Source of the DNA: Ectocarpus siliculosus | Taxonomy: Eukaryota > Sar > Phaeophyceae > Ectocarpales > Ectocarpaceae | Assembly: GCA_000310025.1 (NCBI GenBank) | Contig: FN648443.1 | Span: 108,721 to 164,190 of the forward strand | Length of the DNA: 55,470 bases | Reading direction: 5' to 3' | Shown: positions 33,126-44,245 of the stretch, in pieces | Numbering within the stretch: the stretch's first letter is position 1 | Layout of the letters: the number at the start of each line of letters is the position of its first letter | Notes under the pieces: model-generated | Databases searched by the model: none | The model's input: only the letters and a program-made list of their open reading frames with translations | What the model was told of the DNA's origin: nothing | Program-made: the position numbers and the translations under genes

Positions 33126-33190
33126 GCCATTGTTTTTTTCATTTTGCTTTTGGGTACGCTTTTCTTTCTTTTTTTACTATTGCAAGGGTA

Positions 33191-33829
33191 TAATTGGCTC
33201 CTTGTTGTTCGCTCTCTTTGCATGATGACAATTGTGCGGAGGATTTGATGAGAGCGAAACCAAGTGTGTGGATCTGGATTTTTTTACTGTTGTTTGGGTT
33301 TTGTGCGAGCAACGTCTATTGCCGTCCGCAGCTCTACCCGTGCATCAAACCTCAGCGGTAGAGTGTTTTGCTTTGGGCGTGACCCGGAGACCGTATAGTA
33401 GGAACAGGCATCACGTCGACTGTAGTGTCTACTGTAGTAATGTGGCCGCCGGCTGATTGTTGTCGATACCGATGTCACCCAGGTTTCCCATCATTTTGCA
33501 TGGTCCATGGAGCACCTTGTCATGGTGATAGCGTCAAGAGACACGAGCCAGAACGATTTGTGAATAGTGGTTGGCCACTTTCCCCTAGAAGCCACACAAC
33601 ACTTTGTTCGTTGCCGTCTGATCCTTGTTGACATGATTCGCGCGCAAACTAGTTGTGAACCCTCGTCTGCATTTTTCACAGGTTCTCGCTCGCTGTTTCC
33701 TAATCCTAGCGCCATGCGAGGCGCCCATGACCCCGATGACTTTGCGGTTCATAATGATATGAAGCGTGTCTGTCTCACTCGCGTTGATAGGATCCAGGTT
33801 TGCACTTCACTATTAAGTGCGAGTGAGTG
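33191..33829. other. No supported gene
   Basis: This is the flank of the satellite. Only short frames are present, with no recognisable domains. Confidence 0.4.
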
Positions 33830-34030
33830 CGGGAGAGGGGAACGCGGTCATCTGTTCAAGCGATTATCGAGTCTCCTGAGGTCCGACGGTGGCTGCGTGT
33901 TTGTACCCTACCTGAACTATTGTAATGACGTTGTACACCCAACGCAAAGGAACAAGAGGACTGCCCCTAAGAAGCTCCAACGCATACGTGCGCCAAACTG
34001 CCGACGACCTAGTGCTGTGCTGTAGCGATC
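33830..34030 (+). pseudogene. Possible LINE C-terminal fragment
   Basis: The phrase YLNYCNDVVHPTQRNK, then KKLQRIRAPNCRRPS (about 33908-34010, within the plus frame 33567-34025) has the spacing of the conserved LDYCN...KLQRIQN-x-x-x-R segment after LINE reverse transcriptases. Nothing else of the element is recognisable, so the call rests on that one segment. Confidence 0.35.
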
Positions 34031-36638
34031 GTTCATTGCGATACGGGGTTGCTTGATTCGACCTTCGTTTATTACCATCCATCGTCGGCAACGAGCAAGC
34101 GCGCATTCAACGCCAGCTCTCGCCCTGGCTGCCGGATCATGTGGTGAAACATTGATAGAGGAGTGAGTCTGTGTGGTGTGACGGGTGCACTATGTGTTTA
34201 CCCGCGGGGGGATATATTGATTTTCAATGTGTCCGAAGGTACTCCATGCAAAAGTACAACAGCGGTCCGTTGGTTCTGCGCACGGTAGATACAGCACAGG
34301 ACAGTACGACCGCTTGCTGTACAAACGACCCATTCACCCATGGTTTGGAAAGTAGCCTTGAAGGGATGCATCTACTGAACAGCCAAGGGCAGTGCAACGA
34401 ACAGAAGGAGGGCAAGAGAGAGCAAGAGGGAGGGAGGGAGGGAGGGAGGGAGGGAGATATACCGAGAGAGATATACATTGAGATGGAGCACCCGTGATCA
34501 AGAGGTGCAAATTGTGATCGTTGTGGTTCCCACATGCATACCCGACGCCGGATTATTGTTCTTCTTCAGGAGCTGCGAGAGGTCATAGACTATTCCTGGT
34601 TTGTCTGTTAATGCCAAGCTCCGATGCATTATTGCATCCTTGATGGTGCCACGGGCGGGAGATATTCTCCTCGATGGGGTATCGAAACCAGGAATGTCAC
34701 ATACGGCATTAGTGTCCGATGCAATGATGCAAGCTCCATAAGAATAATCGAGGCTAAACACTAATTCTATGTGCTTCATGGCGACATGAGGCGGGCCCAA
34801 TATCGTGAAGGGAAGGGATGGGTTGCGATTTTGTCTGAGCGCCGGAAAGAGTGACAGAGAAAGGGGCACAATCAATCTAGCCCATCTGACGCTATCATCT
34901 GTCAAGAGCGTTTACCTACGTCGGAATGACACCTTAGTGTGAATTAATCATAACGATGCCCAGAGCCACTACACCTACCAGATACATATCAGACCAGCTG
35001 CGACAAGCTAACGTGTCCCGGAGAGTTGCCCAATGTGCGTGCGCAAATATTGTCCACCTTTGCTCATGGTTGTCACGTCGAAAGTTATTTATTCTTGCGA
35101 TTCGGCGTTACAAGAGTCGACGATAGTCTACAGCATGACTGCGGTTCACTCGCATGGGCTGCCAGGTACACATCGACGGTTATGCATAGATTCAGGGTCT
35201 CGTTACTCACACGACACCACCAACAGAATATGTGTGAAGTGTCCACGCCTCTTTAACATGTAGCATACGCGAATTTCACTCCGGCCGAAGAACCAAAAAA
35301 GTAGTTCAGTTTTTTCAAATGGCGAAGATGGAATGTGGATAAACACCAAAGCATCTATCTACAGCAAACCCAAGTGCAGAGATCCAGTCCACGGGCATCG
35401 TAGGCATACATGTCACTTTTATCATGTCACTTTTATCTGTGTACCAAAACGCTGTAGGAAACGTACACTGGAGTGTAGATACACGGGAATAACCTTGTGT
35501 ACCCCGTCGTGATTGTACGCACATGTTACATTATCATACGCGGGGTTCGTCCAAACGTTGTTGGTGTGCTGCCGGCAAGGGATCCGACGTGGGTCGTCGA
35601 AAAGAGAGCGAAGGGAATGAATGTGTGCGTCGCACTACCGTATTTCACTCCTTGCAACGTGAAACGACGGACGAGTTCCTCTGTTGAAGTGCAGCGGCGT
35701 CAATGTTATTCTTTCCGGTCGTCCGGTGCCTGTCTGGTATGTACTTGTACACCATTTCTTTGTGTTTCAGCGACACCTAGCCACATCCTTTCCACATCTC
35801 GTTTCCCATGTAATCTAATGCACAGAGCTCATGAACGTCGATGGAACAAAAGTGACGTTGGTTTGAGAGGCAGGAAGTGTCGCCAAAATGGTGCACTGCT
35901 GTGTTGTTGGTGTTTGCAACAAAAATCACCTAAATGGGCGTCAACATTGTGATGTATGTAGTATTACACACAACGTCCATCCAACTCAAAACACCCAACA
36001 ATATCCCATTCCGCAAGACGGTCTTGCATTTCCACAATGACCGCATCGTCACTGGAGTGCTCCATGGCACTCTGGTGTCAGGCTCAATGGTGCGACGTGT
36101 CGTTTTCCGATCGTCTGAATCGTTGAAACATGCCTGCCTGTCGCCGGAAATGACTGCCTCACACGTGTGGAAAGCCATTACGGCATTGTGATAGCAACTC
36201 GACGAGTATCGTCGCGTTGCCTGTCTGAAGCTTTCCAGTATTTTAGCGGTCAATGAAGTCGAGGGCGCACACCGCGACACGCTCGCCCACCGAGCACGAC
36301 AAAGAGTTCTGTACACAGAGTAGATGACATAAGATGTCACACCCCCTGAACATTTTTTTTTAATTTTCAAAGCTCGATTACTCCACACCAGAAAGCGTGG
36401 CGTGGCCGGGCGGCGTTGGCACCGATAGCTTTCCGAAACAAACCTATCGTTTGGCATCCTCGTCGTCGTGGACTAACATTATTAGCTGTGAATATCGATG
36501 ATGCGATATGTTATGTCACCTATGCCGGTACATGCCATGCATAAGAACAAGGAGCACCCTCCATACTCCAGTAAGTTGTTATTGTATTTATTTAGTAGTT
36601 GAACTGAAACCTCTCATTATACCCATACATATATATAT
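34031..36638. other. No supported gene; one simple repeat
   Basis: The minus frame 34498-34905 (135 codons) contains DTNAVCDIPGFDTPSRRISP, which could be a worn LINE endonuclease, but this is too weak to call. The minus frame 35930-36457 (175 codons) has no recognisable feature. A GGGA microsatellite lies at 34426-34456. Confidence 0.35.
34426..34456 (+). repeat. (GGGA)n microsatellite
   Basis: About seven tandem GGGA/AGGG units. A four-run G-quadruplex is possible on this strand. Confidence 0.95.
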
Positions 36639-36963
36639 GCCGGTCGCCCCGGTGGTGGTCTGGTTGGTATCCTCGAAACCTTCTAAAGGTCAGGTCAGGG
36701 GTTCGAATCCCGGCGTAAGCGAGATTTTATTGCAAAGTGAGTTTTTCTCTCGCTTCCGCTTCTACCCTAGTGGATAGCGCTAGTTCGTGTGTACACAGAG
36801 GGAAGAGAGTGCTGAACTCTTCTCTCATTAAAAATCGAAGGCAAAGTACCGCAGGAGGGGAGGGTAGAGAGAGGCTCTTCTGTGTGACCACGGGTTGGAG
36901 TAAACGGCACTACTATTATATAGTGCTGTGAGCGCTGATTTGAAGTGAAAAAAAAAAAAAAAA
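36639..36963 (+). repeat. tRNA-derived SINE with poly(A) tail
   Basis: The 5' head has an A box-like TGGTCTGGTTGG (36656-36667) and a consensus B box GGTTCGAATCC (36700-36710), 32 bp apart, as in tRNA genes. GCCGG at the head pairs with CCGGC after the B box, but the acceptor and T stems are too mismatched for a working tRNA. A body of about 230 bp follows, ending in sixteen A residues (36948-36963). Total length 325 bp fits a SINE moved by a LINE. No clear target duplication is visible; CATA occurs on both sides. Confidence 0.6.
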
Positions 36964-37149
36964 CATAATGAAGAAGTCGTGTTGTACGCTAATACCTCAC
37001 AAGTGCTGCAAAAACTATCCATGGACGAACCCAGCAGTTCCGTTATTATTGTTGTCTTCACAATCAATTACAATCAATCCCGTTCGTTCGCTCTCTCTAC
37101 CCAGTACCTTCTTCGTCTGTCCGTACTAGTATGTATGATAGTCTGACAA

Positions 37150-37200
37150 ATGACGCGGTCGATCCCCGCCGTGGTCACAGGCTAACTTACCCAAAAAAGT
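37150..37200 (+). repeat. Second copy of B box-containing motif
   Basis: 37153-37192 repeats the motif at 22840-22876: GCGGTCGATCCCCG, then GTCACAGGCTAACTTACCC, with a few substitutions. Weaker similarity continues beyond it. Confidence 0.6.
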
Positions 37201-37859
37201 TACACGAAAATGAAATTGACCCGAAGAAGGGTCCGCAAGTCAACGACAGATTAGTCCAGGACCCCCCGCTTGCTTCAATACGCTATGCGAGGTAGTAGCC
37301 ATAGGCTGGACAATAAAGAAAAAAGAAAAAGAATAATAGAGGCGACCTCGCGCGCCCCCGAAAAAGCCGTCAGTCTTCGACCGGCACTTCTCACTACGCC
37401 CATCCATGCGCATGCACTTTTTGGTGCCGAGGGACTCCATGCTTTCAAGAATGCCGCCAATCATCTCGTTGATCTTTTTCTGTCGTTTACATACATACAT
37501 GTAGTACGCACGTCACACCCGAATGAAAAGGAGACCACACCAGAACGCGCTCTCCGCACGCTGGGAAAGAATCCGGGACTGTATATGAATGCGGACCCCA
37601 GAAGATGCGCTTTTCACAGTGTAGTAGGTTTCCTCTCCGAAACGAAAGAAACGGACGGGAGAGAGGGAAAAAAGAAAAGAGAAGAGAGGCGTAGTACGTG
37701 TTCCCCGTCATGGACATTCAGTAAGAGTCGTATTGTGGTAGTGGCAAGAACCTCTCTCTGCGATCAGGTCAGAAGGCCACCAGTCCCCGGGGCTCTTCGG
37801 TTGCACCCACCCATGGACGGACGCAGCAGCAGTAGTAGCGCATGTCCTGACTAAACAAC
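37201..37859. other. No supported gene
   Basis: A 194-codon plus frame (37270-37854) is open but rich in Arg/Lys/Ser with no recognisable domain. It could equally be chance. Confidence 0.35.
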
Positions 37860-39800
37860 TAACTACTGCTGAAAATATTGGAGACCACGAATCAAACCGA
37901 CAGGTGTGTCGTGGGTGGGCGGGGGACCCTAAGAAACAGCCAGACTCAGCCAGTTTACATCCTCACAGTTTCTTGCAAGCAAGAACGAAGGACGATAAAA
38001 AAAGAGAGACCGCCAGCGACAGGAAACAAAGAAGTAGAGGAGAGCAGAGCTAAGAAACAAGTGAAGAAACAAGGCCCCCTTGCCGCTCTGACCCACCGGA
38101 AGCTTTCCACGTACCGCAGCAAACAGCAGGGGCAGCACCCACTACCTCACAACATGCATACCTGGGTACACGAACTGGTACGTATTGTAGTAGAAGTTTA
38201 GTCTCTCTCTCCGGTAAGAACAATAACGCCCGGGCGAACTTGAACTTGTAGTCACAAGAAATAGCGTCATGATGATGTACTTCATTCTGCTTGCCGTGGG
38301 AGATGCGCATCGTTACGCGAGGAAGGTGTTAACTCCTCGCACAGAATATTATGCTGCCGTAGACAGACCCTATCCCTCAAGCTCAACCACACAGCTATAC
38401 CCGATAGATACATGGTAGCATCATATCCAGCTATCCAGCTGTAGAAGAATCGAAAAAAAAAACTGTCTTCTTGGTGGCGAAGCGGACCCTCTTTATTGTG
38501 ACTCTCCAACTGCTTGCTGTTCGTGGATGGCCACATGGCGACACAGACAGACAAAATCTAGGGTTTGACGTCGGTCTTATCCGCCGCAGGAGGTTGAAGC
38601 TATACTCAAAGTCGGGGAGGGGTCGTGATTTGCAATTCCCTACGGAACCGTACTTGAGGCGCCATGAAATTTGCACTGCAGTAGTAGCCGAGGTTGTTAG
38701 TCAGCAGGGAAACACAAAAAAAAACAAAATTCATGGATGGGTGGGTTGGGTGAGTGGGGGACCCCAAAACAATGAAACAATCGCGGTTCGCGTTGTTCTG
38801 GGGCCCTACCGGCGACAAACATCGTCGCCGCTCTGAACCGCTGGAAGCTGATACACAGCACTGCATGTGCGGCGAACCGTAGGGGCCATGTGCATTGCTT
38901 GACGGAAAGAGGCGGCGCCCATCGCCTCACATGCAGCAACCGGGTACACGTGTAGCCTCCTACTCAGCAAGATGCAAAACGATTGCCGTTGACGTTCGAT
39001 GTTATTGGGACCCTAACGGCGAAAATGCAACAGAGAGAGAGAGAGGTAGACTAAAGGAAGGGAGACTCGAGAAGACAAGGCATGAACTCTAGAGAAGACA
39101 CCCACTCTCATCCCTCTGGCCCACCGCAGGCTTGAACACGTGTAACGAACGGCGACACCCGATGTGCGCTCAGCAACAACAAAAACCACAAAAGAAAAAT
39201 AGTCTAGTCGTCGTTTCCGAACTGCTGTAGGAGATGCTGTAAGTTGGTGGAGACCTTCTTTCTTTTCTGGTATGAAGTGGCAACAAAGAAGAACACGCCT
39301 ATCAGGTGTAGACTAGAAGCACGACGGACGAACTATCTCAATGCGCTTGCTTGCCGTCGCGATAGATGCGCACCGCTACCGCTATACGAACGAGCAGACT
39401 GTTGTCAAACCTGACTACGATAACCGTACGACCATTGCAGCACATTCCGAGCATAACAGCAGCAACCCCAGCAGCAGCCGCATGTGTACAGTGGTCACTC
39501 AAGAACAAACGCAAAAAATAAATAAATATAGAGTGTGGCGCGCAGCACGCAGGACCCTCTATCGTTGTTCAACCGGCCGTTCTCATGGCGAAACAGGGCA
39601 AGGAACAGTCAAGGTCAACTCTTGCCGGCCACAGGAGGCGGAAGCTGCTCAAACTCGGGGGCGGCTCATGGTTTGCGATTCCACACCGAACCATACTCCA
39701 GGCGCCACGAGATTTACACTGTAGCTCGAGATCGGCATTTGAGGCAGGGTCGGGCAAGGGGTGGGGCATGCGAATAAAAGTCCCACCCACCCACGGATAT
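37860..39800 (+). repeat. Diverged direct repeats (two to three units)
   Basis: 38583-38690 and 39627-39725 share an ordered set of phrases: CAGGAGG-GAAGCT, ACTC, TCGGGG, TTTGC-ATTCC, ACCGTACTT/ACCATACTC, AGGCGCCA, ATTT-CACTG. Both are followed by GGGTGGG-type runs. 38069-38200 resembles 38838-38960 (CGGAAGCT/TGGAAGCT, CCTCACA, GGGTACACG). The region seems to be an old tandem family with units of roughly 0.7-1 kb. No coding capacity is recognised. Confidence 0.5.
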
Positions 39801-39843
39801 TGAAATATGAGACTGAAGCTTCAGAATAACAATGTAATGTTGC

Positions 39844-40680
39844 TTGATTGCGGCTCTACGGCGCTGCTTTACTCGTGAAAAGCGACAGACTGACATACGT
39901 GTGGTGAGCCACTATGGTGCTGCACCTTTGAAAATTCTGGGCGAACCTCTATATTCCTCTCGAACAGTGCGACCATCGCTGGTGTGGCAGCCGCGTGCTG
40001 TCGTTTGGGCCGACTACTGTAGCGGATGCACACTCGTTTGGATCGCGCCCAACACAACTCCGCCGCCTAACGATGCCCTTGTGCCGGCACGAACGACAGG
40101 AGGAGTAGTTCTGTCATGCGCTACTTTGGTAGCTGTCCAGTCGCCATCGCGATCACGAGGAACGCGGGGATGGTTTCCGCGCGTGGCCACAACATGGGAA
40201 AAAGAAAGATTGAGTCTTGATCAAACCAGACAACCCATAGGGGGCAAAAACATCGTCAAGGACCGACGACATCGCCCAATTGTGGATCCCTGTCAATGCC
40301 TTTCAAACGATCGCAAGGACCGCCCGTCCTTTACGGCCGGCCTTCGGGGATCGTGTTCTTCGCCAAACACCTTGGGACCAGAATTCGCCTCACAAGGCCC
40401 TGAACCACTTGTGAACCGCGAACGAATCCCCACCAGACTTGGGTACAAGTACTGCATACTTGGGTACAAGCCCGCCATTTCCAGACCCAGACATTGCACA
40501 AGCATATGCATATGTTGCCCGGGTTTGAAACGGCAAGAGTCATGTTGGGAGCAACAAGAGTTACGAGGCTCCACACTGAACCCAGTTATCCAGACAGCGG
40601 CGACCCACTCTAGAGCTCATAGCCCTGCTGAGGCTTCATGGCGGCTAGCGCCACACACCGGGTACACAACGACAAGTTGA
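39844..40680 (+). CDS. Long open frame without recognised domain
   Basis: 278 codons are open from 39844, among the longest uninterrupted frames not explained by a transposon. The protein is basic and rich in Arg, Ser, Thr and Pro, with no motif, membrane segment or repeat apart from a doubled LGYK (from a GGGTACAAG direct repeat at about 40440-40470). No splice or start context supports it. It may be chance in a GC-moderate stretch. Confidence 0.2.
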   Translation: MIAALRRCFTREKRQTDIRVVSHYGAAPLKILGEPLYSSRTVRPSLVWQPRAVVWADYCSGCTLVWIAPNTTPPPNDALVPARTTGGVVLSCATLVAVQSPSRSRGTRGWFPRVATTWEKERLSLDQTRQPIGGKNIVKDRRHRPIVDPCQCLSNDRKDRPSFTAGLRGSCSSPNTLGPEFASQGPEPLVNRERIPTRLGYKYCILGYKPAISRPRHCTSICICCPGLKRQESCWEQQELRGSTLNPVIQTAATHSRAHSPAEASWRLAPHTGYTTTS

Positions 40681-41044
40681 TACAGTACCCGCAGGAGGCA
40701 CAACCATGTCATCGCACGTCCAACTGTAAAACACGAAACGAGTGTCCGAACAAGATCGAAACATACATCCTTTCTGTCACGCCGGGCACGGTCATCCACA
40801 CTCCGTCGTGCCGAATCGTACCACATGACGGTCGGCCGCGGCTTGGTTGAACCAAGGGACCGAAGTTCGCTTCATGTCTTGGATCTCCATTCGGGCCGCA
40901 ATTGGAGAAACGTATCTCTCGGACCCCCGAGGCCGCTGCTAAAGAGCCCGAAACCCCTGTCCCGAAATACGCAAAAAGACAAAAACGATATCTACGGGCT
41001 TGTCGTCGCCATATCCCAGCAGCCAGACTACCTCAGAACAAACC

Positions 41045-42809
41045 TCAGAACAAGTCCGCGTCGTCGTCATCGTCGTCGTCGTCGTCGTACCCAATCTCCT
41101 CCGCGTACTTTGGTTGCTTTTTCGCGGTGCGGCTGTTGGTTCGCCCGACTATCTCAAGGAACTCGTCTACGGTGACCCCGAAGTCCGCCATCTTCTTCTT
41201 CTCCGGCAACGGCACCTCTCGCCTCGGATAGCCCTGCTCGACTCGTCTGTCCTCCTCCAGGCACCTCTGCTCCCAATCTCGCAGGGCCTGCTTCCTCCGC
41301 TTCTCCCGGCTTGTGATCGCCGGCTTGAGTTCCACCACGCGGCCATTGAGCTCTTTCCCGTTAAGTGTCTCGATGGCGATCGTTGCCGTCAGCGGCTGGT
41401 CGAAGTCGACGAACCCGTACCTTGGTCAATGATCGAGACGGAATTATCGCGCAAAAGGCAGGTATGGAGATGGGTCCCCCGCCCTTCGTGCGTGGTTCGT
41501 AACGAGTAGTTCTTCCAAGGAACAGAGCAAACAAGTATCCGTACCCCGTCTCACAACAGTACAAAGAGGAGAGCTGATTTGAGCTCGCGAACGTGGGCAC
41601 CGTACTGTGCATACTCGAAAAACTGGAACAGACCTCCCTCAATGAAGAAGCACCCGATGTACTTGGGAGTCAGAGGGCATGATATCCTACCGAAGTGGAA
41701 CACGGCATTAGTGCGCTGAAGCAAGTGACGAACGCGCTTCGCGTTTGTTGTCTCGAAACAGGCCGGTTCGAATGACGTCTGCCTCGTGCTTTCGCTTGCT
41801 CACTCACCCCTTGGAGGTCTTGGCGTACCACTTCTTGACGAGCTTGACGCCGGCGACGGCACCGGCGGTGCCGCAGAACTCCGCAACATCATTCTCGGTC
41901 AAGCTATAGTCCAGGTTGGAGATCATCACCTGATCGGCCAAAAACAACGATAGAATGATGGCACTATAGTGGGACGTCACAACATTGAAACCACGGCGCG
42001 TGCCTGCCGAAACCAAGGTCAAGGCAACGCCGGTGGTCCCGACGCGGTCCGACGCGGACTCTTCGTTTGCAATGGTTACATATGTCCCACCCTGGATGTA
42101 TGGCACGCAATCCACGCCTCTGAGTGTGGTAAGGAAGGGGGAATACCTACGGAAAATTACTCGGTTCAACACCACTTTCCTAATAGCAAGGCGCTCGATA
42201 TATTGATTCAGCGCGGTGTTCGAAACTGGGATGACATCCGTCAGGTCACGAAGGGTTGGTAATCTGAACTCGGTCGTTGATGGGATTGCCACAGATCCTA
42301 CCTCGCTGCTGTACATGAAGCGCGAGTACATAATCCTGCTGTGGGGTCTGACGACAACTCAGAGTGGGGTCGGTCGTTCGTGGACAAAATCAAGTATGTT
42401 ACTGACGCCTTCCGTCGGGGCCAACACACCAGACAGCGCCGGACGCTGGCATGCCATGCCACTATAACACGCTCTTGCTTACCATGGACCTCGGTGCATC
42501 TACTGGGTGAGGTCGAACATACGTACATGGGGGGTGGGCTAGCACACGACCAGCAAACACGAGCCGCAGTACAACCCCAGCGCACGCGATTGCGGCCCTT
42601 ACGGCGATCGTCCCTGAAACTGATGAGGCCACCCAAAACGCACTCTACTAGGCAAAACCCCCAACACGGTCGAGCTTTCGTGGCGGAAGCTCCCACTTTA
42701 CCTTGCACGGTTCCTCGGATTCAAGAACTCGCTTCCGGGTGGTGACAACTCGCCCGATGTTGGTCAAGCCCGGTCCATTCTTGCCCTTATAGCTTAAGCC
42801 GCGTCTCAT
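41045..42809 (-). CDS. RRM RNA-binding protein, three exons, acidic C-terminus
   Basis: Exons on the minus strand are 42809-42702, 41929-41808 and 41420-41045. They join in phase to 201 residues. Donors are GTAAAG and GTGAGT; acceptors end in CAG and AAG. Exon 1 gives a basic leader (MRRGLSYKGKNGPG). Residues about 37-110 form one RNA recognition motif: VMISNLDY is the RNP2 strand, YGFVDF the RNP1 strand, and ETLNGKELNGRVVEL the end of the fold. A charged helix follows (SREKRRKQALRDWEQRCLEE), then EVPLPEKKKMADFGVTVDEF, and a run of nine Asp (a GTC/GAC repeat) before ADLF. By family it should bind single-stranded RNA in the nucleus or cytoplasm; the target is unknown. The weakest step is the exon 1 to 2 junction, because another short exon could sit in the 772-bp intron. 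Confidence 0.75.
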
Positions 42810-43559
42810 CGTTAGACCTCCCCCCTTCGGCCGGATGTAGGAATGACCGTGGAGCACCGGGAGTGGCCGTGAGCGGAGAGGAGCAAGACAAACACGAGGT
42901 CGAAAAATCACAATGGGGTGTGCGTCCATCGAAGGGGCGCCGTTAAAAGGGGGCGACGGAGCTGCGGGCAGAAGACACAGGCATCTTCGGACAGGAATGC
43001 CGAAAAGCTCACAACCGGCTCTTGGCAACAAAACCAGGGCGGCGGCGACCTTCAAGAGCACCCGTAGAGCACTGTCCGCCACCACTGCTGTGCCGATCAC
43101 CGCACGATCTCGAAATACACCCGAACCACACCACACAATGACTCTTCCGCACAAATCAGCCTGAACACTTGCCGAGGCCCCTAGCCCTTGTGCATCTGCT
43201 CACTGGGCCACAGCAGTGCCATCTTGAGAAAGAATTGAATCACACCATTTGTCACCCTCCCTACCACCAACAGTCACAACCGATTGCCCAGCTCGGATGA
43301 AAATGAAAATCCAATTGTCATCCGCGCAGCTTGTAGGGAACACCACAACCCCCCACATAGCACCCCAGCGATGTTGCTCTAAGAAGTCGAAACGTGATCA
43401 CCCGGGTGTCTGTGCGGCAGCCGGCACTGGGACGGAGCGGCGCCATCGACGTGTAGACTACAGGCGATAGGGTTGTAGCCCAGGATACGTTTACACTTGT
43501 TTATGAATAATTTGTATGGGTTTTTTTAGCTTCGACACAATTTTCTCCGGCTGAAGCGA
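42810..43559. other. Upstream flank of the RRM gene; nothing else supported
   Basis: It probably holds the promoter and 5' untranslated region of the minus-strand RRM gene. Frames here are short or shadows. Confidence 0.35.
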
Positions 43560-44245
43560 ATCTGTGCTCACGCTTCCTTCTCAGGAACGGGAAGCACGTT
43601 GGTACATTACCGCGCGTGCTCGAGGACCGCCAGTCATCCTGCGGCACAAGCAAACGGCGTCTAAGTCGCCGTGACTGGCTCTATTTCTCGGGAGGCATTC
43701 CGAACCAACACAGCCTTCGCCGGAACAAAACATCTTTGCATAAACGAACAGAAACATTGTTGACTCCTGTTCGCTAGAAACACATATTCCCACACATACC
43801 ACGAGCAACCCGGTGGAAAAATTAGAGAAAACGATCAACATCAGCGGGTGACAGCGATAGGATCTGAAAACAGACCCCGCAGCAAAAAAGCAAACATACA
43901 CCAACGAGTGCATGAAAGGTCACGGCAGTCGCTGATGGTGAGAAAAAACAAGCTTCGCTGCGCATGACGTCTCTGCAGTTTGTACGGAAACAGGCACTAC
44001 CGAGTGTTGGAGCAGCGACACAACCGTGATAACGTTGGTCGCGTCACCCTAGGGAGAGAAGCCACCAAACCCCCGAACGGGAGCCTCGACCGGCTCTATT
44101 TCGTAGGGAGGCCTTCCGAACCACCAAAGGCTTCGCAGGACAAAAGAAACACCTTTCTTAAAAAAACAGGAACATTACCTACTGCGCATCACACACACGT
44201 CCACACACACCATGAGTAACACGATGGAAAAGCAGCAGGCTACAG
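43560..44245 (+). repeat. Pair of diverged direct repeats (~425 bp apart)
   Basis: 43672-43835 and 44091-44235 share GGCTCTATTTC, GGGAGGC-TTCCGAACCA, GCCTTCGC/GGCTTCGC, ACAGAAACATT/ACAGGAACATT, ACACACACC-like runs and a closing GATGGAAAA/GGTGGAAAA. It is an old duplication of unknown origin with no coding signal. Confidence 0.6.

Larger units (their letters stand above)
31360..33190 (+). repeat. Satellite array of 144- and ~221-bp monomers with telomere-like inserts
   Basis: Ten monomers start with AAGAAATTTCGAAGTTTTAG (or a close variant) at 31360, 31569, 31713, 31934, 32163, 32308, 32452, 32596, 32740 and 32961. Each continues CCCCCGCTGATGTATG and TAGAAATCACCTGT. Six steps are 144 bp (one is 145). 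Others are 209, 221, 229 and about 229 and carry an extra 77 bp or so (TACCGCGAGCTGCGGTGTC, then TTAGGG repeats in four of them). Most 144-bp monomers end TTCTTTCTTTTTTTTGTACT followed by ATTGCAG, which looks like a splice acceptor. 31713-32163 and 32740-33190 are near-identical copies 1,027 bp apart, so the array grew by block duplication as well. Confidence 0.93.

Noticed and set aside
34498-34905. LINE endonuclease fragment on the minus strand (DTNAVCDIPGFDTP).
   Set aside because: There is only one suggestive phrase, with no catalytic residues or neighbouring RT.
35891-35960. A THAP-type zinc finger start (MVHCCVVGVCNKNH).
   Set aside because: The downstream Cys and His of the C2CH finger and the frame are missing; stops follow quickly.
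35930-36457. A 175-codon minus frame as a gene.
   Set aside because: There is no recognisable motif, biased composition or splice context, and overlapping frames on the other strand are equally plausible.
36639-36722. A complete tRNA gene.
   Set aside because: A and B boxes are present, but the T stem has mismatches, the acceptor arms do not pair over seven bases, and a poly(A)-tailed body follows; a SINE fits better.
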